Virus record (IMG/VR): IMGVR_UViG_3300015263_001393
Span: 1-20,424 of that record
Origin: a virus
Length of the DNA: 20,424 nucleotides
Reading direction: 5' to 3' (one strand)
Shown: piece after piece, positions 8,380-15,158 of the stretch
Layout: each line of letters starts with the position of its first letter
Position numbering within the stretch: the stretch's first letter is position 1
Translations under genes and position numbers: made by a program
The notes under the pieces: generated by a model
Seen by the model: only the letters and a program-made list of their open reading frames with translations
The model's database searches: none
What the model was told of the DNA's origin: nothing

Positions 8380-8953
8380 CAATACCTCCCCTGACGAGAA
8401 GTCTTCTAAGTCTTCGTACATCGGCCCGTGTGTCAACGGCATACTCACCCACCTTCGGTAAACCCCACAACTTCGTCATCACAGTCGCACTCAACCGCAA
8501 CGCATCGTCCGGCACGTGCGTCTTCTCCAACGTCTGCCGACTCACCACGAAGCTCCGCATCCCCTTCGCGCCCCACCGCCACAACATCTCATACCCTTCC
8601 GCCTCGTAGTCATCGACCATCGCACGCACCCGCTCGGGATCCTCCAACGGACTGTCACCCCACCACACCACCACCGGGTCATACCCATCCCTCGCCGCCG
8701 CCTGCGCGCACCGCCAAAACACGCTGTTCTCCAGCTCAATCGGTGTCCCGTTCCACACCTTCGCCCCCACGCATGACAACTCGTACGCCGCACAGTGGGC
8801 AGGTAGGGCAATCGTCACCGGCAACTTCGTCTTCCGCGCCCGGTGAATCAACACCTGGACCACACTTTCCCCGTTCGGCCCGATCGGCACCAAGTGCTTC
8901 ATCGGCAACCGCTTGCTGTTCGGCCTCATCGGAACCACGATTCCGGGCCTCAT
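8270..8953 (-). CDS. SpsF/CMP-sugar synthetase-like cytidylyltransferase
   Basis: A 227-residue protein from ATG 8953, overlapping the TagD-like stop as ATGA; a longer in-frame extension lies inside that gene and is low-complexity. The N-terminus GIVVPMRPNSKRLPMKHLVPI (4-24) follows the R-x-x-S-x-R-L-P-x-K-x-L pattern of the SpsF, KdsB and NeuA nucleotidyltransferases. WWGDSPLEDPERV (97-109) matches the GDxPLxDP metal/nucleotide motif, and VGEYAVDTRADVRRL (168-182) matches the C-terminal DTxxDL element. Such enzymes activate Kdo- or nonulosonate-type sugars with CTP, which fits the NeuB-like synthase further down the operon. The last about 36 residues are encoded in DNA that also encodes the start of the next gene in another frame. 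Family call good; substrate inferred. Confidence 0.78.
   Translation of the reverse strand: MRPGIVVPMRPNSKRLPMKHLVPIGPNGESVVQVLIHRARKTKLPVTIALPAHCAAYELSCVGAKVWNGTPIELENSVFWRCAQAAARDGYDPVVVWWGDSPLEDPERVRAMVDDYEAEGYEMLWRWGAKGMRSFVVSRQTLEKTHVPDDALRLSATVMTKLWGLPKVGEYAVDTRADVRRLRRLLVRGGIDATEEQLEEASKDLGDRTYMRAGFARQHPDLPEIPG
8385..8391 (-). promoter_or_regulatory. Strong ribosome binding site inside the SpsF-like gene
   Basis: GGGGAGG on the minus strand, 5 nt upstream of the ATG at 8379. It lies inside the coding frame of the upstream gene and is the main reason for placing the glycosyltransferase start there. Confidence 0.75.
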
Positions 8954-9384
8954 GCCGCTCCACCCCGCACATCCGCAACCACCCTCTCCCGCAACTCCGT
9001 GCTCGTCACGCCCGCCGTGTACGGCACATACGCCAGCATCACGCCCTGCCTCGTCAGATACGTGATGTCCGTCCCGATCTGCCGCATGTAATCCTTCATG
9101 TGCCAGTCCGTCCCGATCGCCAGCACACTCGGGTTGAAGTCCTCCATCATCTTCCACGCCTCTTCGTCATACTCATTCGCCACCGCCCGACTGACCCACC
9201 GGCACCCCCGCACAACCGCCAGCCTCTCCTCCAACGTGCAGATCGGCCCCTTCCCCTTGAACCTCTTCACGAACCCATCCCGATTCACCCCAACCGTCAC
9301 TTCCCCCAGCATCGAGCACTGCTGCAAGAAGTTCACGTGCCCCGCATGGAACAGATCAAACGTCCCAATCGTCAGCACCCGCAT
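8950..9384 (-). CDS. TagD/GCT-like cytidylyltransferase (HxGH nucleotidyltransferase)
   Basis: A 144-residue protein starting at ATG 9384, two bases after the stop of the GT-A gene before it; upstream in-frame codons belong to that gene. The small Rossmann-like nucleotidyltransferase fold is clear: VLTIGTFDLFHAGHVNFL (3-20) with the HxGH motif at 13-16, VLAIGTDWHMKDYM (88-100), and VTSTELRERV (126-135), the counterpart of the I-S-T-T-x-L-x-x-R-I motif that closes the active site. Enzymes of this size include glycerol-3-phosphate cytidylyltransferase (TagD, making CDP-glycerol) and the nucleotidyl domain of ADP-heptose synthase. Here it probably makes a CDP- or other NDP-linked polyol or sugar donor for the surrounding transferases. 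Substrate cannot be read from the sequence. Confidence 0.85.
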   Translation of the reverse strand: MRVLTIGTFDLFHAGHVNFLQQCSMLGEVTVGVNRDGFVKRFKGKGPICTLEERLAVVRGCRWVSRAVANEYDEEAWKMMEDFNPSVLAIGTDWHMKDYMRQIGTDITYLTRQGVMLAYVPYTAGVTSTELRERVVADVRGGAA

Positions 9385-9386
9385 CG

Positions 9387-9983
9387 TCACAACACGGATG
9401 TTAGCTCGGGGCATTTGTCTATCTTCACCAAGCTCACGTCCAGATCCCATAGCCATAGCACTTCTCCAATCCCGTGCTGGTCAATCAACGTCTCGAACAA
9501 CCCATTGTCACTCATCCGCGAGAAGTCCGGCATCTCCCAGTCCTTCGGAATCGCCGCCTGCATGTGCCCCACACTCAACCGATGCGGCTCCGAAACGATC
9601 CCCCGCGCGGGATACACCCGCACACCCGACGGCAACCTGAACCCACCCACCAACAACTTCCCCGTCCACATGTGCTCCCGAAACCCGTCCAACGCGCCCG
9701 GCAGCAACACATCGTCATCCCCCAACCACATCCAGTACGGACTCACCACTCGCTGATGCGCCCGCCACACGTTCCCGTGCCCATACCAGTCATCCGCCAT
9801 CCCCTTCACATACGACACCCGCTCATCCCCGAAATGCAACCGGCTCGGCACCCACACCGGCTCCCCCGGCTTCGCACTCCCGATCAACACCAACCTGTCC
9901 GTATCCTTCGCCTGCCGCACGAACGACGCCACCAGAAACTTCAGCGTCGGCCTCCCCAACGTGCTGCACAACACCGTGATCAT
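9387..9983 (-). CDS. GT-A glycosyltransferase 2 (paralogue of the next)
   Basis: A 198-residue GT-A protein whose ATG (9983) overlaps the previous stop as ATGA. It opens with the fold's first strand (MITVLCSTLGRPTLKFLVAS) and carries the metal-binding acidic motif in PYWMWLGDDDVLLPGAL (82-98). A second conserved stretch, YGHGNVWRAHQR, lies before it. Alignment by eye with the neighbouring gene at 9980-10669 shows the same spacing: GH, then W, then R, then the GDDDxLxPGA block at the same residue numbers (88-97), then RxxM. This suggests tandem duplication and divergence. It is shorter than typical GT2 enzymes, and the C-terminal part (DNGLFETLIDQHGIGEVLW) has no obvious acceptor domain. Donor and acceptor unknown. 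Confidence 0.8.
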   Translation of the reverse strand: MITVLCSTLGRPTLKFLVASFVRQAKDTDRLVLIGSAKPGEPVWVPSRLHFGDERVSYVKGMADDWYGHGNVWRAHQRVVSPYWMWLGDDDVLLPGALDGFREHMWTGKLLVGGFRLPSGVRVYPARGIVSEPHRLSVGHMQAAIPKDWEMPDFSRMSDNGLFETLIDQHGIGEVLWLWDLDVSLVKIDKCPELTSVL

Positions 9984-10669
9984 CCGTCCTGCACCCCACG
10001 GTCAAAGAAATCGCGAAACCCCTCGCACCACCCCTGGTACTCCTCACTCCACGTCCCCGGAAACCCAACTTCCTCCCACACCTCACGACTCGCCAACGGG
10101 GCCTTCACCATCACCAACGGCTCCAGCACCAACCCACTCGGCTGCCGATCCGCACAATCCCTGTACAACTCCCCATCCCACGCCTTCTTCTGCCAGACCG
10201 GCTTCCCGTCATGCACCATCGCTGCCCGCAACCCAAACGCATTCGCCGCGCGCCAGTGCTCCGGGTTCGGCTTCTGCGGCGGGTCGAACCACATCCACGG
10301 ACTCACCTGCAAGTCCGGTCCCGTCATCGGGTACCAAATCATCCGCCGCCCATCCATCTCCTTCCTCAACCTCTCGAACGCACCGGGCATCAACATGTCG
10401 TCATCACCAATCAACGTGATGTAATCGGTCCGCATGTTCCGCTCCTGCAACTCCTGCCAGATATGCGGATGCCCAAAGTGCCCCGTCTTCTCCCCCTTCG
10501 CAAACGACACTGGACCCCCAGCAAAATCGCGGATCCACGGCTCCTCCCACCCGTCCCCCACGATCCGCAAGTGATCGAGCGGACCCAGCTCCTGCGCCAG
10601 AAAGCTCACGACCGTCAGCCGCAAACTCTGCCTTCCCTTCGACGCGCAAAACACCCCGATACTCTTCAT
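9980..10669 (-). CDS. GT-A glycosyltransferase 1
   Basis: A 229-residue GT-A glycosyltransferase starting at ATG 10669, which overlaps the methyltransferase-like stop as ATGA. The first strand and loop (MKSIGVFCASKGRQSLRLTV) and VGDG (37-40) resemble a nucleotide-binding GT-A core. YITLIGDDDMLMPGAFERL (83-101) contains the DDD metal motif. The C-terminal half includes EPLVMVKAPLASREVWEEVG and TWSEEYQGWCEGF, where an acidic catalytic residue would be expected. Length and motif spacing match the adjacent 198-residue gene, so the pair looks duplicated. It likely acts in the host cytoplasm on the same glycan as its neighbours; the donor sugar cannot be deduced. Confidence 0.82.
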   Translation of the reverse strand: MKSIGVFCASKGRQSLRLTVVSFLAQELGPLDHLRIVGDGWEEPWIRDFAGGPVSFAKGEKTGHFGHPHIWQELQERNMRTDYITLIGDDDMLMPGAFERLRKEMDGRRMIWYPMTGPDLQVSPWMWFDPPQKPNPEHWRAANAFGLRAAMVHDGKPVWQKKAWDGELYRDCADRQPSGLVLEPLVMVKAPLASREVWEEVGFPGTWSEEYQGWCEGFRDFFDRGVQDG

Positions 10670-11181
10670 TGGATCTCCGGTTCCGTCCCGTCCGGCTTCC
10701 GCAACCTCACCATCACATACACGATCTTGCTCTGCTCCTCGAACGTGCTCACCCCGATCTGCCCGTCCTCCCCACCGAGAAACGTGAACTCCGGGTACCC
10801 CTTCCCGTACTTCTGCTTCACCGGGCTCTCCTTCAAAAAGTACATGAACGTATTCTCATTCCAGTACGTCACGTGCGTCGGGTCCTGCCACGCCCCCCGT
10901 CCATCCGTGCTCGGCAGCAACATCGTCAGGATCCCACCCGGCTTCAGCACCCGATGGCACTCCTTCATCAACGCCACGATGTTCCGCTGCCCCATCTCCA
11001 CGCCCAACGGCGCCAGATGCTCCATCCCATTGTTGCAAATCAGCTCATCCACACTCTCGTCTTCCCACGGCCACGGCAGCTGATTCAAATCCACGACCGT
11101 CACGCCCTCACCTGGCTCTATGTCAACATTGACATCACACCACTCGATGAGGTCTTCCCCACAGCACAACTGAATCTTCAT
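10666..11181 (-). CDS. Class I SAM-dependent methyltransferase-like protein
   Basis: A 171-residue protein from ATG 11181, overlapping the upstream stop as ATGA. A longer in-frame extension to 11421 lies entirely inside the upstream gene and reads as low-complexity, so it is rejected. The methyltransferase core is compact: MKIQLCCGED (1-10, a Cys-rich motif I), CDVNVDIEPGEGV (15-27, acidic residue for the SAM ribose), DLNQLPWPWEDESVDEL (31-47, motif II region) and CHRVLKPGGILTMLLPS (75-91, the post-core strand). GAWQDPTHVTYWNENTF (96-112) resembles a segment seen in phage and bacterial sugar-cluster methyltransferases. In this context it may methylate a sugar or cap a glycan. Motif I is weak (CCGED rather than a glycine-rich loop), so activity is not assured. 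Confidence 0.78.
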   Translation of the reverse strand: MKIQLCCGEDLIEWCDVNVDIEPGEGVTVVDLNQLPWPWEDESVDELICNNGMEHLAPLGVEMGQRNIVALMKECHRVLKPGGILTMLLPSTDGRGAWQDPTHVTYWNENTFMYFLKESPVKQKYGKGYPEFTFLGGEDGQIGVSTFEEQSKIVYVMVRLRKPDGTEPEIQ

Positions 11182-12341
11182 GTCATCTCTCCCTTCCCGA
11201 TCTTGACAATGGCAGCAGCCGCACGTCTCGCGGCATTTCCATCCCCACCAAAGTACGCGGCGCCGACCGGCGTTTCTGTCAACCACTTCTCGGCCTCCCC
11301 AGCCTTCAGGAAGAACCGCACCAAATACGAAATGACCTGCGCGGGTTCCCGCGCCACCATGCACCCACGCCCCTCCCAAATGCTGTCCGGCATCCACGGC
11401 TCCCACGCCAGCACCACGCACGGAATCCCCATCGCCAGCGCGCTCGCCATCGCAGAACTCGGCCGCCCCACCACCACGTCCGCCGCCCCCAACGTGCTGA
11501 TCAACGGCTCCTGCACCACCGTATAATCGTAGTGCACCCCAAAGTCATCCTCGATGAACTCCCGATACTTACTCGCCCGCGTCCCCTCATACGGGTGCAC
11601 CTTCACCACCAACTGGGCCGTATTCAAGATCCCCTTGAACCCCTTCCACGCCTTCATAAACTCCCCGAAGCTCCGGTACGCCACCCCCACATCCATCCAC
11701 GCCCCCCGCGCGAAACTCGCGTCCGTCAGGAACGTCACCACCGGAGCATCCTGCGGAATCCGGTACTCCTCCCGTGCCGTCTGCCGCAGCCCCATCACAT
11801 CCAACCCAAAGTACGGGTCCTGCTCCACGCTCCCCGTCTCCACCACCTTCCCCTTACACTCCATCACCGTGTGGAAGTCCCGGTAATTCGCCGTCCCCAG
11901 CTGCCACCCCGCGAACTTCTTCGCCGCGTGGTGCCCGATCCTCGGCGCATAGAAACTCCCATGACACAGCTCCACCGTCGGCACGCCCAACTCGTTCCCC
12001 GCCATCACCATGCCCCGGTGCCACGCATACTCGTCCGTCCACACCAGCACCATGTCCGGCTTCATCTCACGCACGATCTCGTACGCGCGCTCCCCCACAG
12101 CCATGTCATTGAGAATCCCGCCCCACAGATGTGGGGTCGCATCCCGCCCGTAGAAATCGAAGACCGCGCCGTCCGGCTTCTCCAGACTACTCACGATCTC
12201 CTGGGGCGGAACATTGTGCCACCACTCGATCAGCTGCTTTCGGACCCCGGCTGCGTAGATGTTATGGACTGCCGCCGCGATCCTGAAGTCACGTGGTAGA
12301 GCACCTTGTCGTCCGCCATCAAACCGAACTTCCTCCACCAC
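11178..12341 (-). CDS. GT-B-like glycan transferase (glycosyl- or glycerophosphotransferase-like)
   Basis: A 387-residue protein. The start is GTG 12341 with AAAGGA 8 nt upstream; no good later start exists before the conserved part. The C-terminal domain shows the pattern of GT-B transferases and CDP-glycerol glycerophosphotransferases: VVKVHPYEG (245-253) and VVVGRPSSAMASALAMGIP (289-307), the equivalents of the H-P and S-S-x-x-x-E/D-A elements. The N-terminal domain has DMVLVWTDEYAWHRG (96-110) and GVPTVELCHGSFY (119-131), as in capsule-export or surface-polysaccharide transferases. It could use a CDP-polyol made by the TagD-like enzyme, but this is inference. The first 112 nt also lie in the frame of a small Cys-rich ORF. 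Family assignment moderate. Confidence 0.7.
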   Translation of the reverse strand: MVEEVRFDGGRQGALPRDFRIAAAVHNIYAAGVRKQLIEWWHNVPPQEIVSSLEKPDGAVFDFYGRDATPHLWGGILNDMAVGERAYEIVREMKPDMVLVWTDEYAWHRGMVMAGNELGVPTVELCHGSFYAPRIGHHAAKKFAGWQLGTANYRDFHTVMECKGKVVETGSVEQDPYFGLDVMGLRQTAREEYRIPQDAPVVTFLTDASFARGAWMDVGVAYRSFGEFMKAWKGFKGILNTAQLVVKVHPYEGTRASKYREFIEDDFGVHYDYTVVQEPLISTLGAADVVVGRPSSAMASALAMGIPCVVLAWEPWMPDSIWEGRGCMVAREPAQVISYLVRFFLKAGEAEKWLTETPVGAAYFGGDGNAARRAAAAIVKIGKGEMT

Positions 12342-12451
12342 TCACCACATCCTTTCCACCAACCATCCCGAATCTCCACCAGCTTCGCATCGATCATGCA
12401 CCGCCGACAATCATCGTGCTCACCGAACTGGCGGACGCACCTTTCGCACAC
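12230..12451 (-). CDS. Possible small Cys-rich protein overlapping both neighbours
   Basis: A 73-residue frame from GTG 12451, with AAAGAG 6 nt upstream. The open frame could begin earlier (12508), but the part before 12451 lies inside the glycosyltransferase gene. Residues 2-18 contain C-x2-C-x9-C-x2-C (CERC and CRRC), the spacing of a small zinc-ribbon-like knuckle, followed by GWWKGCGEWWRKF. It overlaps the preceding GT4-like gene by about 32 nt and the following GT-B-like gene by 112 nt. The first two thirds looks coding; the last third (after about residue 45) is less convincing. It could be a real accessory protein, or a remnant of an N-terminus once fused to the GT-B gene by a frameshift. 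I do not recognise a family. Confidence 0.42.
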   Translation of the reverse strand: MCERCVRQFGEHDDCRRCMIDAKLVEIRDGWWKGCGEWWRKFGLMADDKVLYHVTSGSRRQSITSTQPGSESS

Positions 12452-13742
12452 GTTTCGCTCTTTCTGGCCTCTGAAGTCTTCCACTCTGCCACCGCCCCTC
12501 CAAGTCACTCACCCATTCCCACCACTTCGGACCCGTCACCTCGATATCCCTGTTCTCCTTCACCCAATCCTTCGCGTTCGCCGCCACCTGCTTCCGATGC
12601 TTCTCATCCCTCACCAACTTCCCCAACTTCTCAATAAACGTCGAACTCACCAGCTCCTCGTGGCTCGGCATCCTGAACAACTCACCCGTCACCCCATCCT
12701 CGACCTCATCACAGTACGGCGGCACGTCCGCCATCAAGCACGCCCTCGGGTCCGGCAGCGCACTCGGCTCGTACCACTTGATCGCACTCTTCCCCAAATT
12801 GAACACATTCCCAATCAGCGGCGCGATCGCAATATCAAAGTCCAACGCACTCAACTTCAGCTTGTACGCCGAGTACGGGATCCACGGGTGCCACTCGATC
12901 CGATCCTTCGGGATCGCCTGCGTCACCCAGTCATACATCTTGTCCGTCCAGAACACCCACTTCACTTCCGGAAACTGCCGACTCGCCGCCTCCAGCGTCC
13001 GCTGCATCGGATACAAGTCCTGCCAATGACTGCTCCCACCCTGCCACAACACCCGGACAACCCCAGGATCCTTCGCCAACCTGATGTCCTCGTACTCCCC
13101 GAACTCCACGCTGTTCGGCAACACATACGTCTCCTTCAACCCATAATTCTCCACGTAGTATCGCCGCAACCGATCCGTCGTGAACGTCACCGCGTGCGCC
13201 CACTGCAAGCAGTTGTTCAACGTCCGAATCCCATCCCAGTTCCGCTTGATATCAAACCCATCCTTCCCATTCTGCCACAACGGAACTTGCTCACCCGTCG
13301 CATCCAACTTGATGTACAGCGCATCATCGCCCTTCTTCAACAGATCCACCAACAACGTCCCGTCCGGCAGCCGCGTCCCCAGATGAAAGAACACCGGGTT
13401 CATCGGATGCACAAAATCGATGTTGTCGTCCAGATCCGCGATCAACACGCTCGGCCTGAGCTTCTTCCCATCCTCCGTGTAATCGTCCGCATGCCGCACC
13501 AAGTCGAACGTCTTCAACGTCATCTTCCCGCCCACCGCAAAGAACAAACTCACGTCCTGCACCGCAATTCCCTTGATGTACGACGCAAGATCAGCCGCAG
13601 TCTTATGCTCCCACGGCGCTCCGTGGTACACCTGCGCCTTATGCGCCCGCTCCAACCACATGGTCGGCACGGTCACCCGATAGTAATAGTTCGCATTGAG
13701 TTTGCTGCTGGAGTGGGCAAACAATCGAGGAGGAGTATGCAC
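12420..13742 (-). CDS. GT4-like (GT-B) glycosyltransferase
   Basis: A 440-residue protein starting at GTG 13742, 12 nt after the previous stop. An AAAGGG/AGGA stretch lies just upstream. The two Rossmann-like halves of a GT-B enzyme are visible. The N-terminal half contains PSVLIADLDDNIDFVHP (97-113), like the D-x-D-D-D loop in related enzymes, and YVLPNSVEF (206-214), the classic linker motif. The C-terminal half contains VRVLWQGGSSHWQDL (229-243), the donor-loop start, and DFDIAIAPLIGNVFN (301-315), the family's 'D-I-x-I-A-P-L' element before GKSAIKWYEPSAL. It is the first gene of the glycan cassette after the capsid genes. Donor unknown; the last 14 residues are basic (RAKRVRKVRPPVR). Confidence 0.86.
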   Translation of the reverse strand: MHTPPRLFAHSSSKLNANYYYRVTVPTMWLERAHKAQVYHGAPWEHKTAADLASYIKGIAVQDVSLFFAVGGKMTLKTFDLVRHADDYTEDGKKLRPSVLIADLDDNIDFVHPMNPVFFHLGTRLPDGTLLVDLLKKGDDALYIKLDATGEQVPLWQNGKDGFDIKRNWDGIRTLNNCLQWAHAVTFTTDRLRRYYVENYGLKETYVLPNSVEFGEYEDIRLAKDPGVVRVLWQGGSSHWQDLYPMQRTLEAASRQFPEVKWVFWTDKMYDWVTQAIPKDRIEWHPWIPYSAYKLKLSALDFDIAIAPLIGNVFNLGKSAIKWYEPSALPDPRACLMADVPPYCDEVEDGVTGELFRMPSHEELVSSTFIEKLGKLVRDEKHRKQVAANAKDWVKENRDIEVTGPKWWEWVSDLEGRWQSGRLQRPERAKRVRKVRPPVR

Positions 13743-13754
13743 AATCCTACCCTT

Positions 13755-14123
13755 TCACTTCACCTGGATATTCGCGGAGTGCGTCAGCTTCACGACCTTG
13801 TTGCCGGGCACCGCCCACCGCCGTCCTTCCTGCGACTGCAAGAACCGCTTCATCGACTCCCCAGTCGTATCATCAAACAGCTCGGGATGCAACTTATACA
13901 ACACCGTCGCTTCCGCATCACTGAAGCTGGCAATCCAGTGGTAGCCCTTCGGAGCCGAAGTCAGCATACCCTTGAACGATTCCTGATCCAAGAACCCCAT
14001 CTTGGACCACCAGTTCATCATCCCACGATGGCGACTTGCAGAGGGAGCACGAAGTGCCCCCTCCGCAATCGCGTTGGCAGCCCATTCACCGGACCGACGA
14101 CTGATGATCGTCAACTTGCTCAT
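13755..14123 (-). CDS. 122-residue protein after the capsid gene, unknown function
   Basis: Starts at ATG 14123, overlapping the stop of the major capsid gene as ATGA, so it is almost certainly translated with the capsid. The protein is small, basic and slightly hydrophobic (GEWAANAIAEGALRAP, RGMMNWWSKMGF, QESFKGMLTSAPKG, YHWIASFSDAEATVLYKLHP, GRRWAVPGNKVVKLTH) with no signal peptide, membrane helix or recognised domain. In many phages the gene after the capsid gene encodes a head decoration, head-completion or assembly factor, and that is the best guess from position. It directly precedes the glycan cassette, which makes it a possible acceptor or adaptor for glycosylation, but nothing in its sequence shows this. 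Confidence 0.7.
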   Translation of the reverse strand: MSKLTIISRRSGEWAANAIAEGALRAPSASRHRGMMNWWSKMGFLDQESFKGMLTSAPKGYHWIASFSDAEATVLYKLHPELFDDTTGESMKRFLQSQEGRRWAVPGNKVVKLTHSANIQVK

Positions 14124-15133
14124 GCAGTCGAGATCCCGTACATCACACCACTGCCCTTCTCGGCCATGACCTTGAGCGTCAACTCGCCCACAACCATTCC
14201 GCGCACCCGATCGCCATCGGCAGCGAGCCGACGGAACCGCAGCGGACGGAGGTAAGCGATCTGCACTCTCGGCAGCTCCAAGAAGTAGATACGACCCTTC
14301 AGGCTATTCGCGCCCGTGGCCGCACTCGACACCGGAGCCCACCGGTCCAGCACGATGTTGATGAGCCCGAAATCGCTCAGGTACGAGTTGATCGACCTGA
14401 TGATCGCCTGCTCACTCGCATTGATGTTCAGCGTGATGCTCGCCGACCCCGTGACCAGCGGGTTCCCAGCGAATGCACTGATCTTCCGCTTGTAAGCGGG
14501 ACCAGCGAAACACCAACCGGGATTGCCACCATTCTCGTAGATCTTCTGAAGCATCGCGTTGAAGCAACCCTCGTTCAGCGACGCGGCCGCCGAGCCCTGC
14601 ATCGCGGAGAATCCGAGAGCCGTCGAACCCGCGTGGTGCTTGTTCGTGGTCAGGAAGTCGTCCAGCGACTTCATCACACGCGCCGTACCGTCGGCCGAGA
14701 TGGCCTTCACGGTACCCACGACGGACCCGTCCGAACCGGCGAACAGCCGATTCTCGATGTTACGCATGACCTCGCGGGTTCCCTTCATCACTTCGTACAG
14801 GAACGTGTCGCTGAATCCGTACGGAGAAACCACCTGCTGGGTTTCGGATACGGCAACGTGCTTCCCGAAAATCTGCGTGATGTTGATCTTCCGCGATGCG
14901 GCCGCCACGGTGTCGGCGTTGAACGCCTGACCTTCCGGACGACCCGCCGTGGACGTGGCTGCGAGCGTATCCTCCAGCCATTCCTCGGTCGTGTGCCTGG
15001 CCGCCACCTTGGGCGCCAGGTTGTGAAGAGGCGTATCGAATGGATCCGTGTTGACAACCATGTCCGCGACACTTTCGCGGTTCACAGAGCCAGCTCCGAT
15101 TCCATACAAATACGCGGTTCCGATGTCAGCCAT
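14120..15133 (-). CDS. Major capsid protein (SU10-type HK97 fold)
   Basis: A 337-residue HK97-fold capsid protein. ATG 15133 follows a strong GGAGGTG at 9 nt spacing. The order of conserved blocks matches the SU10 major capsid family: VNRESVADMVVNTDPFDTPL (17-36), ARHTTEEWLEDTLA (45-58), ITQIFGKHVAVSETQQVV (85-102), the long spine helix region FLYEVMKGTREVMRNIENRLF (111-131), and the C-terminal LRPLRFRRLAADGD / VVGELTLKVMAEKG strands. No extra immunoglobulin-like domain is present. It follows the scaffold-like gene, as expected, with a 25-nt gap holding the ribosome site. It should be the most abundant virion protein and is an obvious candidate target if the phage glycosylates its own particle. 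Confidence 0.88.
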   Translation of the reverse strand: MADIGTAYLYGIGAGSVNRESVADMVVNTDPFDTPLHNLAPKVAARHTTEEWLEDTLAATSTAGRPEGQAFNADTVAAASRKINITQIFGKHVAVSETQQVVSPYGFSDTFLYEVMKGTREVMRNIENRLFAGSDGSVVGTVKAISADGTARVMKSLDDFLTTNKHHAGSTALGFSAMQGSAAASLNEGCFNAMLQKIYENGGNPGWCFAGPAYKRKISAFAGNPLVTGSASITLNINASEQAIIRSINSYLSDFGLINIVLDRWAPVSSAATGANSLKGRIYFLELPRVQIAYLRPLRFRRLAADGDRVRGMVVGELTLKVMAEKGSGVMYGISTA

Positions 15134-15140
15134 CGAACGT

Positions 15141-15147
15141 CACCTCC
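15141..15147 (-). promoter_or_regulatory. Strong ribosome binding site of the capsid gene
   Basis: GGAGGTG on the minus strand, 9 nt upstream of the capsid ATG at 15133, in the 25-nt gap after the scaffold stop. It is among the best matches in the window, fitting a gene that must be made in large amount. Confidence 0.78.
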
Positions 15148-15158
15148 GCAGGACGACC

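Noticed and set aside
8954-9157. N-terminal extension of the SpsF-like gene
   Set aside because: It lies inside the TagD-like gene and is low-complexity; the ATG at 8953 fits the overlap and the R-x-x-S-x-R-L-P motif.
11182-11421. N-terminal extension of the methyltransferase-like gene
   Set aside because: It lies inside the upstream gene's coding region and reads as Gly/Arg low-complexity; the ATG at 11181 fits the ATGA overlap and the domain start.
12306-14255. Plus-strand open frame of 649 codons
   Set aside because: It lies across several clear minus-strand genes, has an Arg/His/Pro-rich composition typical of the antisense of G+C-rich coding DNA, and shows no domain.
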